10,956 bases of DNA from Thermoplasmatota archaeon (GTDB lineage Archaea; Thermoplasmatota; Thermoplasmata; Thermoplasmatales; Thermoplasmataceae): assembly GCA_023489425.1 (NCBI GenBank), contig JAMDCG010000120.1, positions 1 to 10,956 of the forward strand, read 5' to 3'. Both the position numbers and the translations under genes were made by a program. Below, one piece after another: positions 1 through 5,590 of this stretch. Under the pieces are notes generated by a model that saw only the letters and a list, made by a program, of their open reading frames with translations, searched no databases and had not been told where the DNA came from. Each line of letters begins with the position of its first letter. The first letter of the stretch is position 1.

Positions 1-111
1 GATATAATATCCACCGGTACTCCTGGTGCAGTCGAAATACAAAGTGGAGATAAGGTCAGATGTATAATCGAAGGTAAGAATAGTCTTTCACTGGAGAACA
101 ATGTAATCTAA
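1..111 (+). CDS. Fumarylacetoacetate hydrolase (FAH) family protein, C-terminal fragment (gene begins outside the window)
   Basis: The first 36 codons read in frame 1 to a TAA stop at 109-111. They carry the sequence DIISTGTPGAV followed by SGDKVRCIIEG. This matches the conserved C-terminal end of FAH-superfamily enzymes (GD-x-I-STGTP-G ... GD-x-V-x-x-x-IEG). Members are metal-dependent enzymes that cleave or decarboxylate acylpyruvates and related 2-keto acids. The metal-binding and catalytic residues lie upstream of the window, so the substrate cannot be inferred. The frame is open from base 1. The gene is followed by a 76-base gap and pyrE, which has its own TATA-like element, so the two need not be co-transcribed. 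Family assignment is fairly secure from the STGTPG block; the exact function is unknown. Confidence 0.8.
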   Translation, partial: DIISTGTPGAVEIQSGDKVRCIIEGKNSLSLENNVI

Positions 112-112
112 G

Positions 113-141
113 GCTTCCCTGGCTGAGTGGGGTTATACAGC
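113..141 (+). other. tRNA-like acceptor strand plus D-arm fragment (possible tRNA relic)
   Basis: Directly after the FAH stop, the sequence can be laid out as the 5' part of a tRNA. There is a 7-base acceptor-like strand (113-119), T at position 8, and G at 9. A 4-bp D stem GCTG (122-125) pairs perfectly with CAGC (138-141). The loop starts AG, holds a run of four G (room for G18-G19), and ends in A. No matching anticodon arm, T arm (GGTTC-A-TC) or acceptor partner follows before pyrE, so this is not a complete tRNA gene. It could be a relic, a split-tRNA 5' half, a transcript-end hairpin, or chance. Confidence 0.25.
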
Positions 142-161
142 ATCCTTAAATTAGTTAATTC

Positions 162-171
162 TAAATATATC
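162..171 (+). promoter_or_regulatory. TATA box of pyrE
   Basis: The AT-rich element TAAATATATC sits with its centre about 22 bases before the pyrE ATG at 188. That is the spacing expected if transcription starts at or just before the start codon, giving a leaderless mRNA. No Shine-Dalgarno sequence is seen before the ATG, which fits. A second AT-rich run (171-181) lies closer and is less box-like. Confidence 0.5.
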
Positions 172-187
172 TAAATTTTATCCACTT

Positions 188-691
188 ATGCTTAAAGAAC
201 TTCTTATTGAGGAGAATGCTGTAAAAAAAGGGAACTTCACACTTACATCGGGTAAGCAATCTGAATATTACGTTGATATAAAGGATGCGTGTGCTAGGCC
301 CCACATAATGAAGGAAATCGTACATGAAGTGGTTAAGAAACTGAATGCAAAGGTAGTCGCAGGGGTTGAGCTTGGTGCAGTACCTATTGTTATTGGTGTG
401 TCATATCAGATGAACATACCCTATCTTATAATAAGGAAAGAATCAAAACATGGTATGAAGAAACTGATCATAGGAAACCCAGAAAAAGGCTCAGAAGTAA
501 ACATAATCGAGGATGTGGTTACAACAGGGAATTCTGTACTCAAGGCAGTTAATCTCCTGAGAGAAAATGGATGCATTGTAAACAGGGCGATTACAGTCGT
601 TGACAGGGAGGAAGGAGGTTATGAACTTCTAAGAGACAACGGAGTAGAACTAATATCTCTTGTAAAATTAAAGGAAATATTTCAAAAATAA
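188..691 (+). CDS. pyrE: Orotate phosphoribosyltransferase
   Basis: This enzyme transfers the phosphoribosyl group of PRPP to orotate, giving OMP, the fifth step of de novo pyrimidine synthesis in the cytoplasm. The 167-residue protein has the type I phosphoribosyltransferase layout. An N-terminal orotate-binding segment reads FTLTSGKQSEYYVDIK at 17-32. The flexible loop region is RKESKHGMKK (83-92). The PRPP-binding motif NIIEDVVTTGNSV sits at 105-117, with the expected acidic pair and TTG. Length is at the short end of the archaeal family and nothing appears truncated. The ATG at 188 is chosen because the protein starts at the usual place and a TATA-like element lies at leaderless spacing upstream. 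No other pyrimidine genes are nearby. The gene ends four bases from the convergent aIF6 stop. Confidence is high from the PRPP motif and overall match. Confidence 0.95.
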   Translation: MLKELLIEENAVKKGNFTLTSGKQSEYYVDIKDACARPHIMKEIVHEVVKKLNAKVVAGVELGAVPIVIGVSYQMNIPYLIIRKESKHGMKKLIIGNPEKGSEVNIIEDVVTTGNSVLKAVNLLRENGCIVNRAITVVDREEGGYELLRDNGVELISLVKLKEIFQK

Positions 692-695
692 ATTA

Positions 696-1349
696 TCAGG
701 AGAGTATATCATCTATTGCTGTCAGTTCTATGGAGGTAGTATCATTCCCAACAATTATTCCGTTTTTATTTGCCACTATACTCGAACCAACCATTGGACT
801 TCCAAAGTTTGCTGTTCCGAGTTTTACTGAAACCTTGAAGAAATCTTTTAGAATCTCAATCTCATCATCTGTTGTTTCTGGATTAACGATCATGCCCTTG
901 CTTGTGAGGACTGAACTGGAACCAACCGTTGGAAAACCACCTATGGTTCCCTGAATAGTCTCCACCCCAAGTGCATCTTCAATTGCCATAACACTTTTTT
1001 TGGAAAAATCTTCATGGACCATAGCTCCGTGATCATTAGCTACTATGTCATTTCCAACAGCATTTATCATGTCTTTCAGGAAGAGCACATTCCTCTGTCC
1101 TGTATCAAAGTCAATATCCTTATTTCTATACATTCCACTGATTATTATCCCATTGGAATTCATAACTGAAAAAATTCCATACATTCCAGAATCATCCATG
1201 CGACTCTTCCTGATATCAACCTGAAGAGATTCCTGTATGGCTTCTATTTCACTATCTTCAAGAGATGATGGTACTAAAACCATGTCATCCCAGGTGCGTA
1301 GATAAAGTCCAATATAATTGTTCTCAAAGAGAGAAAGCTTCTTAATCAT
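696..1349 (-). CDS. eif6: Translation initiation factor 6 (aIF6), last gene of the S19e operon
   Basis: Archaeal aIF6 binds the large ribosomal subunit and blocks premature joining with the small subunit; eukaryotic eIF6 also helps 60S maturation. The 217-residue protein has the five-fold pentein repeats, visible as recurring segments with small residues and hydrophobic strands. Examples are NNYIGLYLRTWDDMVLVP near residue 10, GTIGGFPTVGSSSVLTSKG near 135-150, and TANFGSPMVGSSIVANKNG near 180-200. Length matches the family (about 220). The ATG at 1349 abuts the L31e stop with no spacer and no clear Shine-Dalgarno, so translation is probably coupled to L31e. In many euryarchaea the string continues with LX, prefoldin alpha and ftsY. 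Here it ends against pyrE on the opposite strand. A T-rich tract on the minus strand just past the stop (684-695) may help terminate the transcript. Confidence 0.95.
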   Translation of the reverse strand: MIKKLSLFENNYIGLYLRTWDDMVLVPSSLEDSEIEAIQESLQVDIRKSRMDDSGMYGIFSVMNSNGIIISGMYRNKDIDFDTGQRNVLFLKDMINAVGNDIVANDHGAMVHEDFSKKSVMAIEDALGVETIQGTIGGFPTVGSSSVLTSKGMIVNPETTDDEIEILKDFFKVSVKLGTANFGSPMVGSSIVANKNGIIVGNDTTSIELTAIDDILS

Positions 1350-1619
1350 TTATGGCATCAAAACTTCTATTTCTTCATTTTGTAATTTTAGAACCTTTAC
1401 CTGGATGCTGGTTGGAATTTTGAACCTTCCTCTCTTCCATATCTCTTCATTAATTTTGCTATCTATCCAAACGTTTTCAATATCTGATTTAGTAAATTTT
1501 GCAACATTCTCTCTAATTACCTTAATAGCTGTATCTGCCCTTCTCCTCTTGGAGCTGGCAAAGGCTTTTCTCAATGGGATATTCATAAGCATTTCATCAT
1601 TAACACTATCTTCTGCCAT
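1350..1619 (-). CDS. rpl31e: Large subunit ribosomal protein L31e (eL31)
   Basis: Small basic protein of the archaeal/eukaryotic large subunit, located near the peptide exit tunnel. The 89 residues include the family core: an N-terminal block with NIPLRKAFASSKRRRADTAI at about 13-32, then a helix ending in NVAKFTKSDIENVWID, and a C-terminal strand that includes IQVKVLKLQN. Length is typical. The ATG at 1619 is preceded by GAGGG with about six bases of spacing (minus-strand sense), a usable ribosome binding site lying inside the end of rpl39e. The stop codon directly abuts the aIF6 ATG. The tight L39e-L31e-aIF6 order is a conserved archaeal arrangement and supports the call. Confidence 0.95.
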   Translation of the reverse strand: MAEDSVNDEMLMNIPLRKAFASSKRRRADTAIKVIRENVAKFTKSDIENVWIDSKINEEIWKRGRFKIPTSIQVKVLKLQNEEIEVLMP

Positions 1620-1628
1620 TTCATTCCC

Positions 1629-1784
1629 TCAAAGTTTCAGATTATTTCTTCTCCAGTGTCTCCTGTATGGATTCTGGGTTACCTTTCTATCAGTTCTCAT
1701 TATTACCCAACCAGGTACTCTCCTGTTCTGGTTGACCTTTCTCATTAATCTTATTTTTCTGCCTGTTTCCTTATTCCTACTCAT
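1629..1784 (-). CDS. rpl39e: Large subunit ribosomal protein L39e (eL39), 51 residues
   Basis: This short gene fills the gap between the PDCD5-like gene and L31e on the minus strand. The protein begins [20 protein letters not shown] and continues with [19 protein letters not shown], then [11 protein letters not shown]. This is the signature of L39e: very basic, with the conserved RRVPxWV-x-x-RT and RRHWRR segments. The protein lines the exit tunnel of the archaeal and eukaryotic large subunit. An in-frame ATG also exists at 1790 and would overlap the PDCD5-like stop. The ATG at 1784 is preferred because GAGGAG lies six bases before it, whereas that element directly abuts the upstream ATG, and because family members begin near M-x-(R/K)-N-K. 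The stop lies nine bases before the L31e start. Confidence 0.95.
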   Translation of the reverse strand: MSRNKETGRKIRLMRKVNQNRRVPGWVIMRTDRKVTQNPYRRHWRRNNLKL

Positions 1785-1786
1785 CC

Positions 1787-2128
1787 TCATCTCCTCTCTA
1801 TATGTGTTTCTCTCTTTGTTTCTGTCATCCGTCCAAGTATCTGCTTTATTTCATCATCTGAAATTACTCTGTTGATTCTCCCCATGCCATACAACTGAAT
1901 AAGCTGATTCTCCACGTTTTCAGCCACATCTGGTCTTACGAGCCTGACATTAGCAAGCCTTTCTCTTGCTGCGATATCAAGAATCTGCCTCAATATCTGC
2001 TGCTTTCTGGCCCTTTCTGCTTCCTGGGCATTTTTTTGCTCTTCTTCGGCCTGTTCCTGACCCTGAGCTCTCTGCATCTCCTCCATTCTTTTCCTTCTTA
2101 ACTCTTCAAGCTCCCTGTCTGAATCCAT
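1787..2128 (-). CDS. PDCD5-family DNA-binding protein (archaeal homologue of TFAR19)
   Basis: The 113-residue protein starts with a long charged, Glu/Gln/Arg-rich helix (residues 1-45, with runs such as [19 protein letters not shown]). A three-helix bundle follows, containing [25 protein letters not shown] (about 45-70) and a segment ending in [13 protein letters not shown]. This is the standard archaeal PDCD5/TFAR19 layout; the region from AARERL to LVRP is the family hallmark. Archaeal members bind DNA, but their cellular role is not settled. Position between S19e and L39e is a conserved archaeal arrangement. The stop region abuts the L39e start (four-base overlap if the upstream L39e ATG were used). 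The start at 2128 has a weak AGAGGCG element upstream and lies 12 bases from the S19e stop. Confidence 0.92.
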   Translation of the reverse strand: MDSDRELEELRRKRMEEMQRAQGQEQAEEEQKNAQEAERARKQQILRQILDIAARERLANVRLVRPDVAENVENQLIQLYGMGRINRVISDDEIKQILGRMTETKRETHIERR

Positions 2129-2140
2129 GCCTATACGCCT

Positions 2141-2593
2141 CTAAAGATATTTCTTTAATTCTACCTGTTTCTCAGAAAGCGATTCCATTACCTGTTTTGA
2201 TGCCTTCTGAAGCATTGCCTCTCCACCTGGAGATACGGATCTCCCCGTTTCCTTTTTAACCAGTAATCCAAGGTCTTGAAGTTCGTTGAGAACATGTCTC
2301 ACTATACTTCTACTGCCAGATGCGGGGTGATAGGGCTTGGATCCGCCATCCTTTTTTCCGCCATACTCTTCGCTAAGTCTCTGTATACCTATATTTCCCC
2401 TCACATACACTTTCCTCAGTGTTGATGCGAGTCTTCTGTAGTACCAGTCTTCCTGTACCCAGCTCTTCTCTCTGTGAACACCTGATTTAAGGAATTCTGC
2501 CCACTCTGGGACCTTAATCTTATCATTCTTACTGAACTCCTCAGTAAGCTTTTCAATCAAAAGGTCAGCAGGAACCTCTTTAACATTTACCAT
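2141..2593 (-). CDS. rps19e: Small subunit ribosomal protein S19e (eS19), first gene of the operon
   Basis: Component of the archaeal/eukaryotic 30S/40S head, needed for small-subunit assembly in eukaryotes. The 150-residue protein shows family blocks in order: an N-terminal VKEVPADLLIEKLTEEF; then VPEWAEFLKSGVHREKSWVQ near residues 28-47; DWYYRRLASTLRKVYVRGNIG near 49-69; YGGKKDGGSKPYHPASGSRSIVRHVLNELQ near 77-106; and a C-terminal KKETGRSVSPGGEAML. Length is typical. The ATG at 2593 has GAGTGAT five bases upstream, which could pair with the 3' end of 16S rRNA. However, the nearest TATA-like element (2615-2625) would start transcription almost at the ATG. This gene therefore probably leads the five-gene operon, perhaps from more than one promoter. 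The C terminus is Lys/Glu-rich and unremarkable. Confidence 0.96.
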   Translation of the reverse strand: MVNVKEVPADLLIEKLTEEFSKNDKIKVPEWAEFLKSGVHREKSWVQEDWYYRRLASTLRKVYVRGNIGIQRLSEEYGGKKDGGSKPYHPASGSRSIVRHVLNELQDLGLLVKKETGRSVSPGGEAMLQKASKQVMESLSEKQVELKKYL

Positions 2594-2614
2594 TAACTAT
2601 CACTCAGTCAATGT

Positions 2615-2625
2615 GCATATAAAAA
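2615..2625 (-). promoter_or_regulatory. Proximal TATA box of the S19e-PDCD5-L39e-L31e-aIF6 operon
   Basis: On the minus strand this reads TTTTTATATGC, centred about 27 bases before the S19e ATG, with a purine-rich stretch (AAGAAAAAG) upstream that could serve as a BRE. Start of transcription would fall within a few bases of the ATG. Confidence 0.55.
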
Positions 2626-2699
2626 CCATTAATAACTTTTTCTTAAGAACCATGCATGTTTCCCATGCCAAATCGGAAGTGGTTGAACTCCTTTCGACT

Positions 2700-2711
2700 G
2701 TTTATAAATAT
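2700..2711. promoter_or_regulatory. Second, nearly palindromic TATA-like element in the glnA-S19e intergenic region
   Basis: The sequence GTTTATAAATAT is TATA-like on both strands. On the minus strand it would give the S19e operon an additional transcript with a leader of roughly 80-90 bases, which would include the GTGAT element before S19e. On the plus strand it would fire into the antisense side of glnA. Only the AT-rich shape supports it. A small inverted repeat (2682-2687 with 2693-2698) lies beside it. Confidence 0.3.
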
Positions 2712-2727
2712 GGATTGATTTAAACAT

Positions 2728-2752
2728 CAATTAATTAAAAATTATAATTTAG
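2728..2752 (-). terminator. Possible AT-rich transcription end signal of glutamine synthetase
   Basis: Reading on the minus strand just past the glnA stop, the sequence is almost pure A/T with short T tracts (TTATAATTTTTAATTAATTG). Archaeal RNA polymerase terminates at T tracts without a required hairpin, and this lies 10-35 bases after the stop. Assigned on position and composition only. Confidence 0.35.
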
Positions 2753-2761
2753 GATGCTGAA

Positions 2762-4093
2762 TCACAGGGTTCCTAGATATCTATTTAATTCCCACTCTGT
2801 TACATGAGATCTGAAAGCATCCCATTCCTTCTGCTTTACTGTCAGATAGTTGTGATAGACATGTTTTCCAAGAATCTGTTCCATTAGCTTGCTTCCTTTC
2901 AGATGGTGAATAGCTTCACCCAGACTTTCAGGCATAGACTCAATTCCTTCTTTCCTGCGCATTTCTGCATCCATATGGAAGATATCTTTCTCTGTGGGTT
3001 CCGGCAGTTCATATTCATTCTCCACTCCATCCATTCCCATTCCAAGCACGGTTGCAAATTGTAAATATGGATTTCCTGCTGGATCCGGGCATCTCAGTTC
3101 TATCCTCTTCCTCATATTGACTCCTGCTGGAACTCTTATGAGGGCTGACCTGTTCTTGTTGGCCCACGAAATATAAACAGGGGCTTCATATCCGGGTATG
3201 AGCCTTTTGTATGAATTTACGGTGGAGGCAAGTATGGCTGATCCCTGGTTTATGTTTTTTAATATTCCAGCAGTGTAGTTCTTGGCAAGTTTGCTCAATC
3301 CGTATTTGTCTTTCTCATCGTAAAAGAAGTTCTTTTTCTGATCTTTTCCCATTAGACTCTGGTGGATGTGCATACCAGATCCATTCAGGCCATTCAGCGG
3401 TTTTGGCATAAAGGATGCAAAGAGGTTCTGGTTTTCTGCTGCATTTTTTATGACACTTTTTAACACAGTAATTCTATCAGCCATTAGCATTGCATTTGAG
3501 TATCTCAAGTCTATTTCATGCTGGCCAAAGGAAACCTCATGATGAGCCGCCTCTGGTTCATATCCAAGGATTCTTAGCTGTGTCAGTATTTCTAGTCTCA
3601 CCTGAGCTGCCCTGTCATTTGGTGTGTGATCAAAGTACCCACTGTGGTCACTGGGTTCAGGAATAGGATCACCGTGTTCATTCTTCTTGAAAATGAAAAA
3701 TTCAAACTCTGGACCAACATAAAACTCCATTCCCCTGTCCCAGACCTTCTTCAAATTTCTTTCCAGAACATATCTCGGATCGCCAGGGAATCTTGTACCA
3801 TCTGGATTATAGATATTGCACAGGTACCTTGCTGCGTTTCCCTGACTGCTATAGGGATATACAGCATATGTATCCAGATCAGGAACAGCTCTCATATCAG
3901 ATTCTTCTATCTGTGCATAACCAGCCACTGAACTGCCATCAAAGACAACCCCCTCATTAAGGGCATCTTCAAACCTGTTCTTCGGAAGAGTAAGTGTTTT
4001 CACTCTTCCCAGAATATCGGTGAACTGCATATACAAAAACTCAACCTGTTCCTTCCTCAGTCTCTCCAGACTGGTTTGGATTTTATCTTCCAT
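2762..4093 (-). CDS. glnA: Glutamine synthetase, type I (GSI-alpha-like)
   Basis: Makes glutamine from glutamate, ammonia and ATP, acting as a dodecamer in the cytoplasm. The 443-residue protein is complete. Visible motifs are FTDILGRVK (24-32), VFDGSS (50-55), metal-ligand block GPEFEFF (127-133), HHEVSFGQHEIDL (184-196), NGSGMHIHQS (237-246), flap NSYKRLIPGYEAP (293-305), NRSALIR (314-320) and RIELRCPDPAGNPYL (330-344). The last 90 residues (PEPTEKDIFHM, then GIESMPESLGEAI) follow the GSI-alpha pattern, without the extra segment of adenylylated GSI-beta enzymes. At the site of B. subtilis Arg62, a residue linked to glutamine feedback inhibition, this protein has Gln61. Tyr361 sits near the place of the GSI-beta adenylylation tyrosine but in a GSI-alpha context. 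The gene is divergent from the NAD(P)HX repair gene and upstream of the S19e operon on the same strand. Confidence 0.97.
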   Translation of the reverse strand: MEDKIQTSLERLRKEQVEFLYMQFTDILGRVKTLTLPKNRFEDALNEGVVFDGSSVAGYAQIEESDMRAVPDLDTYAVYPYSSQGNAARYLCNIYNPDGTRFPGDPRYVLERNLKKVWDRGMEFYVGPEFEFFIFKKNEHGDPIPEPSDHSGYFDHTPNDRAAQVRLEILTQLRILGYEPEAAHHEVSFGQHEIDLRYSNAMLMADRITVLKSVIKNAAENQNLFASFMPKPLNGLNGSGMHIHQSLMGKDQKKNFFYDEKDKYGLSKLAKNYTAGILKNINQGSAILASTVNSYKRLIPGYEAPVYISWANKNRSALIRVPAGVNMRKRIELRCPDPAGNPYLQFATVLGMGMDGVENEYELPEPTEKDIFHMDAEMRRKEGIESMPESLGEAIHHLKGSKLMEQILGKHVYHNYLTVKQKEWDAFRSHVTEWELNRYLGTL

Positions 4094-4106
4094 GGTGATC
4101 CCATGT

Positions 4107-4121
4107 GAATAAACATAAAGT
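4107..4121. promoter_or_regulatory. Overlapping divergent promoters for glnA and the NAD(P)HX repair gene
   Basis: The 58 bases between the two start codons contain one clear AT-rich element, GAATAAACATAAAG. On the minus strand it reads CTTTATGTTTATTC, 15-28 bases before the glnA ATG and consistent with leaderless initiation. On the plus strand it lies about 32-45 bases before the ATG at 4152, giving a leader of perhaps 10-15 bases. Both genes may therefore use the same stretch in opposite directions. Confidence 0.4.
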
Positions 4122-4151
4122 TTTTTCTAAAAGAAAGGGCTACATTATGTC

Positions 4152-5564
4152 ATGATGGAAAATATTGAAGGAAAAAGAATAGATTTCAATTACAAGTGGA
4201 ATCACGGTGATCTCTTTATTCTAATGGAGAACGCTGGAAAAGCAGTTAGTGAATATATAACAGAAAAATATGGAAAAAATCGAAATATACTGGTCATTAG
4301 TGGCAGTGGAAATAATGGTGGAGATGGAATAATCACTGCCCACAATCTTGATTCTGACAATAATCTAAAATTAATAGTGATGACAAGGAGCGATGGTTCT
4401 GTAAGCTCTCTTTCCAGAAGAGCTATGGAAAAATTTGGTAATGATAGAATAATAAAAAATCCAAATACAGGAGATATAAGGAAGATGATATCTGAATCTG
4501 ACATTATTGTAGATGCCATTTTCGGAACAGGAATAAGGGATCCAGTCAAGGAACCATATAGTTCTATTATAGAGGAAATTAATCTAAGCAGGGCAGAAGT
4601 TATTTCCATAGATGTTCCATCAGGGCTGGGAACATCCCACAGCGTTCTTCCTGATGCAACGGTTACATTTACAGATGTAAAGGAGGGAATGAACGAGAAA
4701 AATTCAGGATCAATCAACGTAAGAAATATAGGTATAGATGAAAGGGAAATTAATTATGCTGGTCCAGGTGACATGGTATATTTCCCAAAAATCGAGAAAA
4801 ATGGGCACAAGGGGCAGAACGGAAAAGTTCTCATCATGGCAGGATGGAAATTCACTGGTGCAGGCTGTATGACAGCAAGAGCCGCAGAGAATGCACTTCC
4901 AGACCTCATAACAATGCTGGTACCAAAGGCATCATCAACAATATTTTCCATCAAACTAGAGGATCAGATTGTAGGAGTTTTTAATTCACTGAATATGAAA
5001 AATGAATTGGAAAAATGCAATGCAGTACTAACAGGTCCAGGGATGGGAATATCTGAGGATTCAGTTAAGGTCGTTCTAGCAGTATGTAAAAGTGGAAAGA
5101 AAGCAGTTTTTGACGCTGACGCTATTCATATAATGGCGGAACATAGAGACCTGATAAATCAGAATATGCTGTTCACTCCTCACAGCCATGAATTCGAGGT
5201 CCTGACAGGAACTGAGGCCAACAGGGAAAACGCAGAAAAATTCAGTGTGAAGTATGGTTGCACCATACTCTTGAAGGGACCCACTGATATAATAACAAAC
5301 GGCAAAAAAACAGTTATCAGCGAAGGAGGAAGCCCAAGAATGGCAATGGGCGGAACAGGCGACATACTTGCAGGATTATGTACTGGACTCATGGCAAGGA
5401 ACATGGACCCATTTCACGCAGCGGTCCTTGGGTCTTTTATAAACAAAAAGAACGGGGAGAGGGTGGAAAAAGAAAGATCATACTGGTTTAACACATATGA
5501 TCTACTGGGAAGCATGGGTAGGACATTTCGAGAATATTATGACTTCATTATCAGTAATGAATAA
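4152..5564 (+). CDS. nnr: Bifunctional NAD(P)H-hydrate repair enzyme (epimerase plus ADP/ATP-dependent dehydratase)
   Basis: Repairs hydrated, damaged NADH and NADPH (NADHX/NADPHX). The N-terminal YjeF_N half interconverts R and S epimers; the C-terminal ribokinase-like half dehydrates the S form with nucleotide. In the 470-residue protein the N-terminal half shows LMENAGKAV (24-32), the loop NNGGDG (54-59), DAIFGTG (121-127), IDVPSG (153-158) and TVTFTDVKEGM (170-180). The C-terminal half opens with GHKGQNGKVLIMAG (218-231), then GPGMG (295-299), DADAI (321-325), TPHSHEFEVLTG (342-353), KGPTD (375-379) and the catalytic GGTGD (400-404, Asp404). Both halves look intact and the length fits the fusion found in many prokaryotes. 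Two adjacent ATGs (4152, 4155) could serve as start. An ANL-like gene follows after 26 bases and is probably co-transcribed. Confidence 0.95.
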   Translation: MMENIEGKRIDFNYKWNHGDLFILMENAGKAVSEYITEKYGKNRNILVISGSGNNGGDGIITAHNLDSDNNLKLIVMTRSDGSVSSLSRRAMEKFGNDRIIKNPNTGDIRKMISESDIIVDAIFGTGIRDPVKEPYSSIIEEINLSRAEVISIDVPSGLGTSHSVLPDATVTFTDVKEGMNEKNSGSINVRNIGIDEREINYAGPGDMVYFPKIEKNGHKGQNGKVLIMAGWKFTGAGCMTARAAENALPDLITMLVPKASSTIFSIKLEDQIVGVFNSLNMKNELEKCNAVLTGPGMGISEDSVKVVLAVCKSGKKAVFDADAIHIMAEHRDLINQNMLFTPHSHEFEVLTGTEANRENAEKFSVKYGCTILLKGPTDIITNGKKTVISEGGSPRMAMGGTGDILAGLCTGLMARNMDPFHAAVLGSFINKKNGERVEKERSYWFNTYDLLGSMGRTFREYYDFIISNE

Positions 5565-5590
5565 TTAAATTCCAAAGTTAAACGACAGCA

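Noticed and set aside
674..683. Palindrome GAAATATTTC at the end of pyrE as a hairpin terminator
   Set aside because: Five A/T-rich base pairs with no loop would not form a stable hairpin; the nearby T tract alone is the more plausible archaeal signal for the aIF6 transcript.
1318..1875. Long open frame on the plus strand antisense to L31e/L39e with a hydrophobic translation
   Set aside because: It is a shadow of the highly conserved minus-strand ribosomal protein genes; its Leu/Ser/Phe-rich product is typical of antisense frames opposite Lys/Arg/Glu-rich genes.
2660..2700. Tiny ORF on the minus strand after the AGGAG loop (MGNMHGS)
   Set aside because: Only seven codons, no family resemblance, and poor spacing to the AGGAG element.
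3539..3570. A TGATGA sequence that could be the C box of a C/D guide RNA
   Set aside because: It lies inside the conserved coding sequence of glutamine synthetase on the other strand, and no properly spaced D box (CTGA) with D'/C' pair is evident.
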